Assembly: GCA_021811105.1 (NCBI GenBank)
Contig: JAJZPM010000003.1
Location: 1-64,000 of the forward strand
Source of the DNA: Nitrospirota bacterium
Lineage (GTDB): Bacteria > Nitrospirota > Thermodesulfovibrionia > Thermodesulfovibrionales > UBA6898
DNA: 64,000 bases
Direction: 5' to 3'
This document shows, in pieces, positions 35,514 to 43,563 of the stretch. Each line of letters starts with the position of its first letter. The first letter of the stretch is position 1. The notes beneath the pieces are model-generated. The model was not told the DNA's origin, did no database searches, and worked only from the letters and a program-made list of their open reading frames with translations. Position numbers and translations under genes: made by a program.

Positions 35514-35706
35514 AGCGGTCTCCGTTTAAATATAACATACTGCAACCCTGTCGCCGACATTAAAGAACCATCTTGTTTTCAACTGGAAGCCGTTCAGGTC
35601 GTGATACAAGGGCAGACAACCTGCAAGGGGCCAAGCCTCTTAAGAACGACTCAGGCCCAATAAGCTTGTCACCGCCGCTTATTGATAATGAATATACACC
35701 CCGCAT

Positions 35707-36240
35707 TCACATCCCCTCTCTAAGCACCCAGGTATCTGTCTTGGGAGTTATCCAATAGGAGCTTTCGCCGGAATTACTTCGAAGGACAGGCTCGGAACCA
35801 AAAACAAATCGAATCAGATACTTGAACATCATATTTATATCTCCTTCACTGTTTGTATAAAGTGACGGAATGTTAAGGGGTATGTTCAGAATATATATGA
35901 CCTGCCTACCTTTCTTTGGAAGAAGCACGGTGTTTCCATAGTCTCCGCGATGGGAGGTGCTTAGTTCCTGCCATCGGCCGAGAATTTCTGTCTGGACGTA
36001 AAAAGTTTCCTTGTCCTCTTTCAATACTATGGTTCCGTCTGACCTGTTATATACGGTTATGTCCACTCTGTAATTGTTATTGCCCTGATAAGAGATGTTC
36101 CCGACGGTGACGTTAAGATACGCAAAAGACGGATTCACTGCAAAACAATCGTCGGCGGCCATACTGCCGAGCACTATGGCCGCAAAACAGCCATATCGGA
36201 ACATTCTCTGAAGCAGGGCTATCTTTTTATGGGATTTCAC
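35707..36240 (-). CDS. Exported hypothetical protein
   Basis: The protein has 177 residues. A signal peptide (about 1-34, cleaved near DCFA) precedes a beta-rich domain: AYLNVTVGNISYQGNNNYRVDITVYNRSDG has the look of an immunoglobulin-like fold. There are no cysteines in the mature part. I know no family. It is the last exported gene of the module operon, after the YtkA-like gene. Confidence 0.65.
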   Translation of the reverse strand: MKSHKKIALLQRMFRYGCFAAIVLGSMAADDCFAVNPSFAYLNVTVGNISYQGNNNYRVDITVYNRSDGTIVLKEDKETFYVQTEILGRWQELSTSHRGDYGNTVLLPKKGRQVIYILNIPLNIPSLYTNSEGDINMMFKYLIRFVFGSEPVLRSNSGESSYWITPKTDTWVLREGM

Positions 36241-36321
36241 CCGATCACCGGCACCATATCATATGCCGCTTCAGGAAAAAAATTTCTGCACAACTCACCA
36301 CCAGATACTTTGGGATATCTC

Positions 36322-36735
36322 TCACTTGACATTGACATTAAACACCGCCGTATCCTCACCCTTCTTCCCTTTATTTATCCTGACATATATTTCCCATAGT
36401 CCGGGCATACTGAGGCCGACCCGTTCCACGGAATATTCTCCCTTTCCAACTTCCTTGATGATCGGCAGTGTACTTGTTCCATGTTCGTGTGCCGGCATCC
36501 AGGGGACTATCTCAATATCCAGCTTATCCTTTACTGGTGCCTTCGTCCTGCGGTCCCCGACGAATAGTCTCATGCTATTTTTCCCTACCTTTGCCTGTGC
36601 TCCTGAGAACTCAAGTGAAACAAAATACAGCCCCTGTTCAGTGGCATTTTGCTGCATTGCAAAGCCGGACAAAAAGAGACCCAAGGGTATAAAAAATACT
36701 AAGGGAAGCACGCGTTTAAATATCCGGGTAACCAT
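36322..36735 (-). CDS. YtkA/FixH-like exported protein
   Basis: The protein has 137 residues. A signal peptide or anchor (about 8-27) precedes a small beta-sandwich matching the YtkA-like domain: AQAKVGKNSMRLFVGD, IEIVPWMPAHEHGTSTLP and GLSMPGLWEIYVRI. Members of this fold group with MP-x-HxHG motifs are often linked to copper handling, so the HEH site is a possible metal ligand (inference). It lies between the two paralogous anchored proteins and the exported hypothetical protein. Confidence 0.75.
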   Translation of the reverse strand: MVTRIFKRVLPLVFFIPLGLFLSGFAMQQNATEQGLYFVSLEFSGAQAKVGKNSMRLFVGDRRTKAPVKDKLDIEIVPWMPAHEHGTSTLPIIKEVGKGEYSVERVGLSMPGLWEIYVRINKGKKGEDTAVFNVNVK

Positions 36736-36749
36736 GAGATATCCTCCTT

Positions 36750-37394
36750 TTAATGGGGCGGCATTGGAATCATGACAGGGACCTTATTATCGGCAAAGGT
36801 CACCTGCCGCAGAATATCCTTGTCGGTGATAAAGTAGGGTTTCAGATAAATATACACGTCATTGACCCTCTCGATCACCTCCTCTTCCTTGAACACACTC
36901 TGCGGCACCACGAATATGGAAATGTGAAACCGCACATGCATATAACCGTACATCTGGTAAAAACTGTACTTGAGACCACGCTTTATCGTCACTATTTTAT
37001 GGTAGAGGTGTTGCCCTTTCTCCAGCTTGATGATTTGTTCATGCTCCTTTTTTTCCTTATCGTGAATCGGCACTTCCACCCAGAAAGTCCCGCTTTGTAC
37101 ATATGCACTGACATCCGGATGGGTGGCATATACAGGCTCATCGGCCAGATTGTCTATTTTCAGGACCGCCTCATATTCCCCCGGAGCGCCGTGGACATCC
37201 CACGCATCCCGTATATCGGGGAAAATCATATAGAATGCAAGCTTTTCCAGCCGCTGTTTTTTGGCGTCTCTCTCTCTGATGATGGCATTCTCCTTCTGGC
37301 CTATATAGAAATCCACGAGAAAAAAGACTGCAATTATGCACAGAATCGAGGCGATCGACTTTCTTTTCCTTGTTAAGCCTTGCAAGAGACTCAT
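36750..37394 (-). CDS. Membrane-anchored module protein, paralogue 2
   Basis: The protein has 214 residues: one N-terminal transmembrane helix (about 14-31), a charged helix (KENAIIRERDAKKQRLEKLAF), and a periplasmic beta domain. It shares the layout and the end motif YIYLKPYFITDKDILRQVTFADNKVPVMIPM with its neighbour. By layout it could be a periplasmic adaptor or a subunit of the adjacent FtsX-type transporter. No named family is recognised. Confidence 0.7.
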   Translation of the reverse strand: MSLLQGLTRKRKSIASILCIIAVFFLVDFYIGQKENAIIRERDAKKQRLEKLAFYMIFPDIRDAWDVHGAPGEYEAVLKIDNLADEPVYATHPDVSAYVQSGTFWVEVPIHDKEKKEHEQIIKLEKGQHLYHKIVTIKRGLKYSFYQMYGYMHVRFHISIFVVPQSVFKEEEVIERVNDVYIYLKPYFITDKDILRQVTFADNKVPVMIPMPPH

Positions 37395-37467
37395 ACGAAG
37401 CTCTCCAAATTACCTCTTTCCCTGCATGTTTTTATGCCTCTCATTCGCTCCTCAAACACCCCTCCCG

Positions 37468-38160
37468 TTACTTGTTCCAATTTCTGAATCCCGTTATAGG
37501 CATATAAACCGGGACCTTGGTATCGCCGAAGTCAATCGCCGCCGAGATTTCTTTCTCTGTTATCCAGAAAGGCTTGAGGTAAACATATGTTTCGCTTTTC
37601 CTCTCGAATATCTCCCCTTCCTTGAACCCGCTTTCAGGCAATACCGACATCCTGGCAAGGAACCTGATATGCATATATTTCGGAATAAGATAGCGGTTGT
37701 AAGGTGTCTTTGGATTTATAGTCAGTATTCTTTGGAAGGAATGAGGACCGGTGCCGAGCTTGTACATCTGTTCCTTCTTTTCCGCTTCTGCATCGGTAAC
37801 AGGGACCTCCATCCAGGAAATGGTGCCGACCTGCATAAATGCCCTGACTTCAGGATAGTCTATATACACCGGTTCGTCGCCGATGTTGTCTATTCTGATC
37901 GTCGCTGCGTATTTCCAGTTCTTCCGGATATCTTTGGTTTCCTGGATGTCCCGCACATCGACGGAAAGCATGTAAAAGGCCTCTTTCTCAAGCTTTTTTA
38001 TCCTCTCTTCCCTGGCCCTAATGATCGCCTCCTGTCGTTCGGCCACAAGGTAATCGACCGCCACCGCCAAAAGCACAGTTGCCGCCAATAAGACCACAGC
38101 TTTCCGCCTCAGGAACCGCGGGAGCATCTTTCTCGTATTATTTTTCCCCGCCAGTCCCAT
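37468..38160 (-). CDS. Membrane-anchored module protein, paralogue 1
   Basis: The protein has 230 residues with the same plan as the next gene: transmembrane helix (about 22-38), charged helix (ERQEAIIRAREERIKKLEK), and a beta domain with KYAATIRIDNIGDEPVYIDYPEV and YVYLKPFWITEKEIS...FGDTKVPVYMPI. It starts 3 nt after the ATPase gene, so it is almost certainly co-expressed with the transporter. The two genes probably arose by tandem duplication. Confidence 0.7.
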   Translation of the reverse strand: MGLAGKNNTRKMLPRFLRRKAVVLLAATVLLAVAVDYLVAERQEAIIRAREERIKKLEKEAFYMLSVDVRDIQETKDIRKNWKYAATIRIDNIGDEPVYIDYPEVRAFMQVGTISWMEVPVTDAEAEKKEQMYKLGTGPHSFQRILTINPKTPYNRYLIPKYMHIRFLARMSVLPESGFKEGEIFERKSETYVYLKPFWITEKEISAAIDFGDTKVPVYMPITGFRNWNK

Positions 38161-38163
38161 GTA

Positions 38164-38892
38164 TTACACCTTGCATGGAGGACACGCTATGGCTTCATCT
38201 TTCAGGAATACCCCATCTTTCAGGTGCACAATACGGTCGGCCCTGTTCGCTATTTCAAGATCATGCGTAGACAAGACGATAGCGATATCCTTTTCCTTCG
38301 AGAGCTTACGGAATGTCTCGATCACGAACAAGCGGTTATCCCTGTCAAGGTTTGCCGTAGGCTCGTCTGCCAGGATCATCGCAGGATGTGTTATAAGAGC
38401 CCGCGCAATCGCGACTCTCTGTATTTCACCGCCACTCAGCTGACTCGGCATATGGTAAAGCCGATGTCCTAATCCGAGCGACTTGATAATCTCTATCCCT
38501 TCATTCCTTATATTCCCGTTTCGATTCTTCGGTTTGAAGAAATTAAAGGGCAACAGGGTATTCTCTAATACGTTCAGCATCCGGAGAGGTTTTGCGTCCT
38601 GAAAGATAAAACTGAATTTTTCTCTCCGGAAATGAACAAGCTCTTCTTCCGATAGCGTGTCTATCCTGGTACCTTCAAGGATAACTTCTCCCTTGCTCGG
38701 GCGGTCCAGTGAACCGATGATGTTTAATAAAGTCGTCTTGCCGGAACCGCTTGGGCCAACAAGGGCAACCAACTCTCGCTTGTTGATCGTTAAGGAGACA
38801 TGCTCAAGCGCGGTCACCTCACCATAAGATAAGTTGAAAGTCTTGTTGACATTCTTCAACTCCAAAAAAGCGGTGCCATTGCTATTGTCCAT
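38164..38892 (-). CDS. ABC transporter ATPase (LolD/MacB type), A
   Basis: The protein has 242 residues with Walker A GPSGSGKTTLL, signature LSGGEIQRVAIARAL, Walker B MILADEPTANLD and the switch His in LSTHD. It belongs to the group that powers FtsX/MacB mechanotransmission transporters rather than classic importers. I chose the ATG at 38892, which has GGGAGG at 7 nt and lies 2 nt after the permease stop. Confidence 0.93.
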   Translation of the reverse strand: MDNSNGTAFLELKNVNKTFNLSYGEVTALEHVSLTINKRELVALVGPSGSGKTTLLNIIGSLDRPSKGEVILEGTRIDTLSEEELVHFRREKFSFIFQDAKPLRMLNVLENTLLPFNFFKPKNRNGNIRNEGIEIIKSLGLGHRLYHMPSQLSGGEIQRVAIARALITHPAMILADEPTANLDRDNRLFVIETFRKLSKEKDIAIVLSTHDLEIANRADRIVHLKDGVFLKDEAIACPPCKV

Positions 38893-38894
38893 AA

Positions 38895-40085
38895 TCATCC
38901 CTCCCATTGTGTTCTGAAACTTTCCGTGATTTTTATTCTGGACAACCGGTATATAGGATAAGAACTGGCTGCAAAACTGCAGAAAACACCAACAAGCAAG
39001 GCCACCAGGACATAGAGGAGGTTAACTCTTACTCCAGTCCCGAGTTTAAGGAGAAAGGAATCCAGCAGATACGTCATAAACAGGCCCAGGGGATATCCGA
39101 TCATCCCGCCAATGAGTCCGATGGTCAGGTATTCGGAGAGAAATATGGTCAGAAGTTGCGACCTAGATGCGCCCACGGACTTCAGCAAACCAATTTCCTT
39201 TACCCGGGAATAGAGTACACTCGTCATTATATTAAAGATTGAGAATATACTCACCGCTACGGTTGCCACAACAATGGCCAGCAGGAATTTAAGCGTTTTT
39301 TTCAGCAGCGTGTATTTCATTGTGCTGAACTGCTGGGGTGAAAGCGCGGTGATGTTCGGGATATTTCTGTTGATATCCTCCACCGCTGCCTGGAGTAATT
39401 TCTTGTCTTTATCGAGGGAAACATTCTGGATGTTGATAACGGACACGAAACCGGTTTTATCAAAGAGTTTTTGCACTTCGGCAAAAGGCGCAAAGACCAT
39501 GTAATCCTCGGAAGAGTTATAGTTCTGCAAAATGCCCGCAACCTTAAACTCGGAACCGTTGATCGTGACTGTATCATTTAAAGATATTTTTCGGGAACTC
39601 GCATACGTCCCGCCGAGGACCGCCTCCCTGTCACTTGTCGGCCATCTCCCATCGGTCAGGGTCCATGAGGGCTTTGCCTCCAACTCGGATTTGAAGTCAA
39701 CACCTGCAACGACTGAACTGACTTCATATTTTCCCGCAAGAACTTTCTCATCTTTATAGAAGCGCACTACGGTAATAATCCTGTCCTTAGGGTTGAGGAT
39801 AATTTCGCGTACCCTTTTTTCAATCTCCCTAACCACTCCCTCAGGGATGTATTCCTCGGTGTTTACACCTATCTGATTGATCCTGTCCACGCGAACATTC
39901 TTGGGTTGAACGATCAGGGTGAAACCGAACTTGGACGCCAGGTTCGACAGGGAGCTGTCTGCATTATCGAAGGTCAGCAGTATTGTGCTGAGAATAGCAA
40001 CAGGTATTACGATCGCAACTAACAGATAGAGGCTTTTCCCCTTTCTCCGGAATATATCTTTTATCGCTAAGACGATAAGTTCCAT
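38895..40085 (-). CDS. FtsX/MacB-type permease A
   Basis: The protein has 396 residues: one N-terminal transmembrane helix (about 18-38), a large periplasmic domain (about 40-265), then three helices at the C-terminus with the FtsX domain signature SRVKEIGLLKSVGASRSQLL. It ends in KITESFRTQWEG, nearly the same as permease B, so the two are related. It would couple with ATPase A. Confidence 0.9.
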   Translation of the reverse strand: MELIVLAIKDIFRRKGKSLYLLVAIVIPVAILSTILLTFDNADSSLSNLASKFGFTLIVQPKNVRVDRINQIGVNTEEYIPEGVVREIEKRVREIILNPKDRIITVVRFYKDEKVLAGKYEVSSVVAGVDFKSELEAKPSWTLTDGRWPTSDREAVLGGTYASSRKISLNDTVTINGSEFKVAGILQNYNSSEDYMVFAPFAEVQKLFDKTGFVSVINIQNVSLDKDKKLLQAAVEDINRNIPNITALSPQQFSTMKYTLLKKTLKFLLAIVVATVAVSIFSIFNIMTSVLYSRVKEIGLLKSVGASRSQLLTIFLSEYLTIGLIGGMIGYPLGLFMTYLLDSFLLKLGTGVRVNLLYVLVALLVGVFCSFAASSYPIYRLSRIKITESFRTQWEG

Positions 40086-40086
40086 A

Positions 40087-41505
40087 TCAGCTCTCCCATT
40101 GCGTTCTGAAGGTTTCGGTTATCTTAAGTTTTGACAGTTTATACGCGGGATAGATAATTGCTACCAGGCTGCATACGACCCCCAGGATAAGCGCTCTCGG
40201 AAGAAAATCGGTGGATATCCGGATTACAGCGCCTATGTCAAGGAGAGTATTCAGAATGTATGCCATTCCCAATCCCAGCAAGTATCCGATGATGCCGGCT
40301 GCAAGACCGAGGATGAAATGCTCGTAGATGAAGATCCTGAACAGCTGAGATCTGGATGCGCCGATAGCCTTTAACATGCCTATCTCTCTGATGCGTGCAT
40401 AAAGGGAGCCGGTGACTATATTGAATATGGAGAAGATACCGACGGCGATCGTTGATACGACGACGGCAAGCAGGAATTTGTACAGCATGTTGAAAAAGTC
40501 AAATTGCACCCCGGCAACGTCAAGTTGGGAAACAGCAGTAATTCCGGTTACGTTCTTGTTCAGTTCCACCATTGCGTCGCCGACAGGACAGTTGGGACAC
40601 ATAGCCCGGACGCTCACCAGCGATATAAGCCCCTCTTTGCGAAAAAGGCTCTGAGCAGTACTCAGGGGGATAAATACCATATAGTCATCAGCCGAGTTTG
40701 TTTCTTCCAGGATCCCCCTGACGGTGAATTCAGTTTTATTGATAGCAAGCCTATCACCTAGTTTCAGTCCTCTTGCCTTTGCATAAGCGCCCCCCAGATA
40801 CGCGTCATCCCATCCCTTTAGTATCGGCTTTACCGGCGCGACCTTGTCTTTCTTCTTCTCCTCCTCGGCAATTATTCTGCCGCTGGAATCAACGCCATAA
40901 CTGGTTTTATCTATAACAACGTTGCCGTGGGAGTCTAATTTGTATTGAGTGGAAATATTTGTATTTACATCTTTGATATCAGTGTCTGCCGGCCACTGGC
41001 CACTGGTCAGGTTCCACCAGAATCTCACAAAATATTCTTTGCGTAACTCGATACCGGTAACGATCACTTCCTGGCCGTTTACTTCAGCTTTTTCGAAGAG
41101 CCGCGGCGCCCATGTGGCAGGTTCCAGGACCACACCGGGAACACCCGGATTTGAAACCAATCCGCCTTTTTTCTCCCAACCGGCTTTTATGGCCTCGTCA
41201 TAGTTCTTCATTATTTCCGGTACTGCAGCTTCGGGGATATAGGAACCGAGAACGACTTCTGATGTGGTTAATTTATACTCCTGGCCCTTTCCTCCGGCAT
41301 TGGCGCCCGAAGAACTTGCCGCCGGCCGGACTGTCAGCGTATGACCTGTCTTGGCGATAATTTCCATGATTGCCAGATTCGCCGAATTGCTGACAATCGA
41401 CAGAGAAGTAAGGAGAGCGACGGCTATGACGATAGAAGAGGCGATCAGCATATTTTTCTTGGGTCTTCGCATCAACTCTAAAATGGAAAGTTTAAGGATT
41501 TTCAT
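40087..41505 (-). CDS. FtsX/MacB-type permease B
   Basis: The protein has 472 residues with the same plan as permease A but a longer periplasmic domain, including a Cys pair in MCPNCPVG and a Lys/Glu-rich insertion near residue 210. The FtsX domain reads ARIREIGMLKAIGASRSQLF. The ATG at 41505 overlaps the stop of ATPase B in TAATG. The CxxC in the periplasmic part is unusual and could bind metal or be redox-active. Confidence 0.9.
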   Translation of the reverse strand: MKILKLSILELMRRPKKNMLIASSIVIAVALLTSLSIVSNSANLAIMEIIAKTGHTLTVRPAASSSGANAGGKGQEYKLTTSEVVLGSYIPEAAVPEIMKNYDEAIKAGWEKKGGLVSNPGVPGVVLEPATWAPRLFEKAEVNGQEVIVTGIELRKEYFVRFWWNLTSGQWPADTDIKDVNTNISTQYKLDSHGNVVIDKTSYGVDSSGRIIAEEEKKKDKVAPVKPILKGWDDAYLGGAYAKARGLKLGDRLAINKTEFTVRGILEETNSADDYMVFIPLSTAQSLFRKEGLISLVSVRAMCPNCPVGDAMVELNKNVTGITAVSQLDVAGVQFDFFNMLYKFLLAVVVSTIAVGIFSIFNIVTGSLYARIREIGMLKAIGASRSQLFRIFIYEHFILGLAAGIIGYLLGLGMAYILNTLLDIGAVIRISTDFLPRALILGVVCSLVAIIYPAYKLSKLKITETFRTQWES

Positions 41506-42236
41506 TATTTGCACACTCCATTCATAATGGCCTGCACAGGATCAGCGAGATCCTTATATATGAACCCGTCCTTCATGACAATTGTGGTTTTCGCTTTTTC
41601 CAGCCACGTGAGGCTATGGCTGACAACGATGAGGGTCTTCTTGTAGACATTGTTTATCTGGCAGCATATCTCTATAACTTCCTTCTCTGTTCTGATATCA
41701 AGCTCTCCGGTTGGCTCATCGGCCAGGATGATCTCCGGATCGTTTATAAGCGCCCTTGCTATCGCAACCCTCCTCTGTTCACCACCGGAAAGCTCTGAAG
41801 GGAATGAATTCACCTTGCTTTTCATATCGAGGTCGGTCAATAGGGATATCGCTTTCGACTTCAGCGCATCGGTGTCTTTTTTGCGTGAATTACTGTTGAA
41901 AATTGCCGGCATGACGACATTGTTCAAAACATTGAGTGTCGGCAGCAGACTAAATGATTGAAACATAAAGCCTATTTTCCTGTTCCTGAAATTCGAAAGC
42001 TGGCTGTCATTGAGTTTCCATATGTTCTTTCCTTCGATCAAAACAGTCCCTTCCGTAGGCCTCGTCAGACCTCCGATCGTACTGACAAGGGTCGTTTTGC
42101 CCGAGCCTGAATGTCCCATGAAAACGACAAAGTCGCCTTGCGCTATTTCGAGATCCACCCCCTTTAATGCTTCCACGCGCTGATCGCCTACATGATAGAT
42201 TTTCTTTAATCCGTTCGTCCTGATAAATTCGCTCAT
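41505..42236 (-). CDS. ABC transporter ATPase (LolD/MacB type), B
   Basis: The protein has 243 residues with Walker A GHSGSGKTTLV, signature LSGGEQRRVAIARAL and Walker B EIILADEPTGELD. It starts just after permease C ends and overlaps permease B, so it may serve both. The C-terminus continues past the usual end with KDGFIYKDLADPVQAIMNG. Confidence 0.93.
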   Translation of the reverse strand: MSEFIRTNGLKKIYHVGDQRVEALKGVDLEIAQGDFVVFMGHSGSGKTTLVSTIGGLTRPTEGTVLIEGKNIWKLNDSQLSNFRNRKIGFMFQSFSLLPTLNVLNNVVMPAIFNSNSRKKDTDALKSKAISLLTDLDMKSKVNSFPSELSGGEQRRVAIARALINDPEIILADEPTGELDIRTEKEVIEICCQINNVYKKTLIVVSHSLTWLEKAKTTIVMKDGFIYKDLADPVQAIMNGVCK

Positions 42237-42237
42237 A

Positions 42238-43452
42238 TCATAACCCCTGTTTCATAGTTTCGTGCGGGTCGATTCTTACCGCAACAAGCGCAGGATATGC
42301 CGACCCGCTGATACCCATCAACAGAGCGATAAGTATCGCACCGCCGGCCATCAAACCGATAATTTCAACTGGGGGCAATATAAACGGTATATTGAGGAGT
42401 CTGAGATAAAATACGATCGACCTCTGAAATATCTTCAACAGACCGCCTCCTATCAACATGCCCACGAAGCCGCTCATAACGCTCGTAAGCAGGGCCTCAT
42501 AAATAATGAGCTTGAAGATGTCGGGCCGTGTGGCACCGATCGCCCTGATTATTCCCAGCTCTCTCTTTCGCTCGTTGACCACTGCGGAGTATATGGCATT
42601 GATCATGAGTATGTTCGAAAGGACCAGAACGACGATTAGTGCAATAATGCCGGAAAAGACTGCAACCGTCGTCTGACGGGCCGACGTCGCAATATTTCCG
42701 GTAGTGACGGCCTTGAGCTCCGGGTTTTCCTTTAAAATGGAAAAGGTAATAAAGGGTATCTTTGCTCCGACCTCCAGCTGTACCAATCCACCGGATATCT
42801 TTCCTCTTAATGGTGCAAGTGGCTTGATTGACTTGTCAGACTGTGAATAATCTGACATTTCATAGGCTTTTTGAATATTAAAGAAGATTGCATTATCATA
42901 TAATCCAATCCCTGTTCTTTCGAGCTTTCCCCAGACCGTAAGAGGGATTCCATAGAACTTCACAATATCGCCTATCTCCCACGGTGACATCGCTCCGATG
43001 ATTGCACCGTCAGCAGGAAAGGCACTGTCCGCTTTCTTGTCGACCCAGGGCATGACAGTAAAATCATCGGTAGGATCGAACCCTATCAGAAAGGAATTGC
43101 CCATAACGCAGCATTCACCGGTTGCACTCGTAAGGAAGATCTGTCCTGACACCCTCTTGACTCCCTTTAGTGCACGTATCTTGGCAAGCACTCCCGAGTC
43201 CATATAAAAGGCAGATGGCTCCCCTGTCAGAAGGGCCGATTTCATAGCTACCAGGGAGTCCTTAGGAATTACAAGAAGATCAGCGCCCAACTTCGAGAGT
43301 CCTTCGTCCAGGCTGTGCTGGATCCCTAAAATAAGCAGTGATGACGCGAATAATGCCCCAATGACAATGCTTACACTTATCAGGATTATATAAAACCGTA
43401 AATGCTTCACCTGCAGGTTCTGGTATGCCAGTCTGAACAGAGATATGATCAT
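42238..43452 (-). CDS. FtsX/MacB-type permease C
   Basis: The protein has 404 residues: N-terminal helix (about 20-42), periplasmic domain, and three C-terminal helices with NERKRELGIIRAIGATRPDIFKL. It is more distant from permeases A and B than those are from each other; its end reads IDPHETMKQGL. The start ATG has AGGAGG upstream. It follows the propeller gene after a 111-nt gap holding a hairpin. Confidence 0.9.
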   Translation of the reverse strand: MIISLFRLAYQNLQVKHLRFYIILISVSIVIGALFASSLLILGIQHSLDEGLSKLGADLLVIPKDSLVAMKSALLTGEPSAFYMDSGVLAKIRALKGVKRVSGQIFLTSATGECCVMGNSFLIGFDPTDDFTVMPWVDKKADSAFPADGAIIGAMSPWEIGDIVKFYGIPLTVWGKLERTGIGLYDNAIFFNIQKAYEMSDYSQSDKSIKPLAPLRGKISGGLVQLEVGAKIPFITFSILKENPELKAVTTGNIATSARQTTVAVFSGIIALIVVLVLSNILMINAIYSAVVNERKRELGIIRAIGATRPDIFKLIIYEALLTSVMSGFVGMLIGGGLLKIFQRSIVFYLRLLNIPFILPPVEIIGLMAGGAILIALLMGISGSAYPALVAVRIDPHETMKQGL

Positions 43453-43516
43453 CTTTTTATTGACCTCCTAAACACATGAAAACCTTCAATTCAATTCCCT
43501 CTCCTGTGCTTAGTGT

Positions 43517-43549
43517 CTCCCCCGCCTCGCAACTACAGAGACGGGGGAG
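43517..43549. other. Hairpin between the propeller gene and permease C
   Basis: An 8-bp stem CTCCCCCG / CGGGGGAG has a 17-nt loop. The T-run lies on the plus side only (43550-43554), so it is not a standard terminator for the leftward operon. It could reduce readthrough or protect the upstream mRNA, making the propeller more abundant than the transporter. Confidence 0.5.
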
Positions 43550-43563
43550 TTTTTGGAATTCCA

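Noticed and set aside
43517-43549. Hairpin as terminator of the propeller gene
   Set aside because: The T-run is on the wrong strand for the leftward transcript, so I list it only as a structure.
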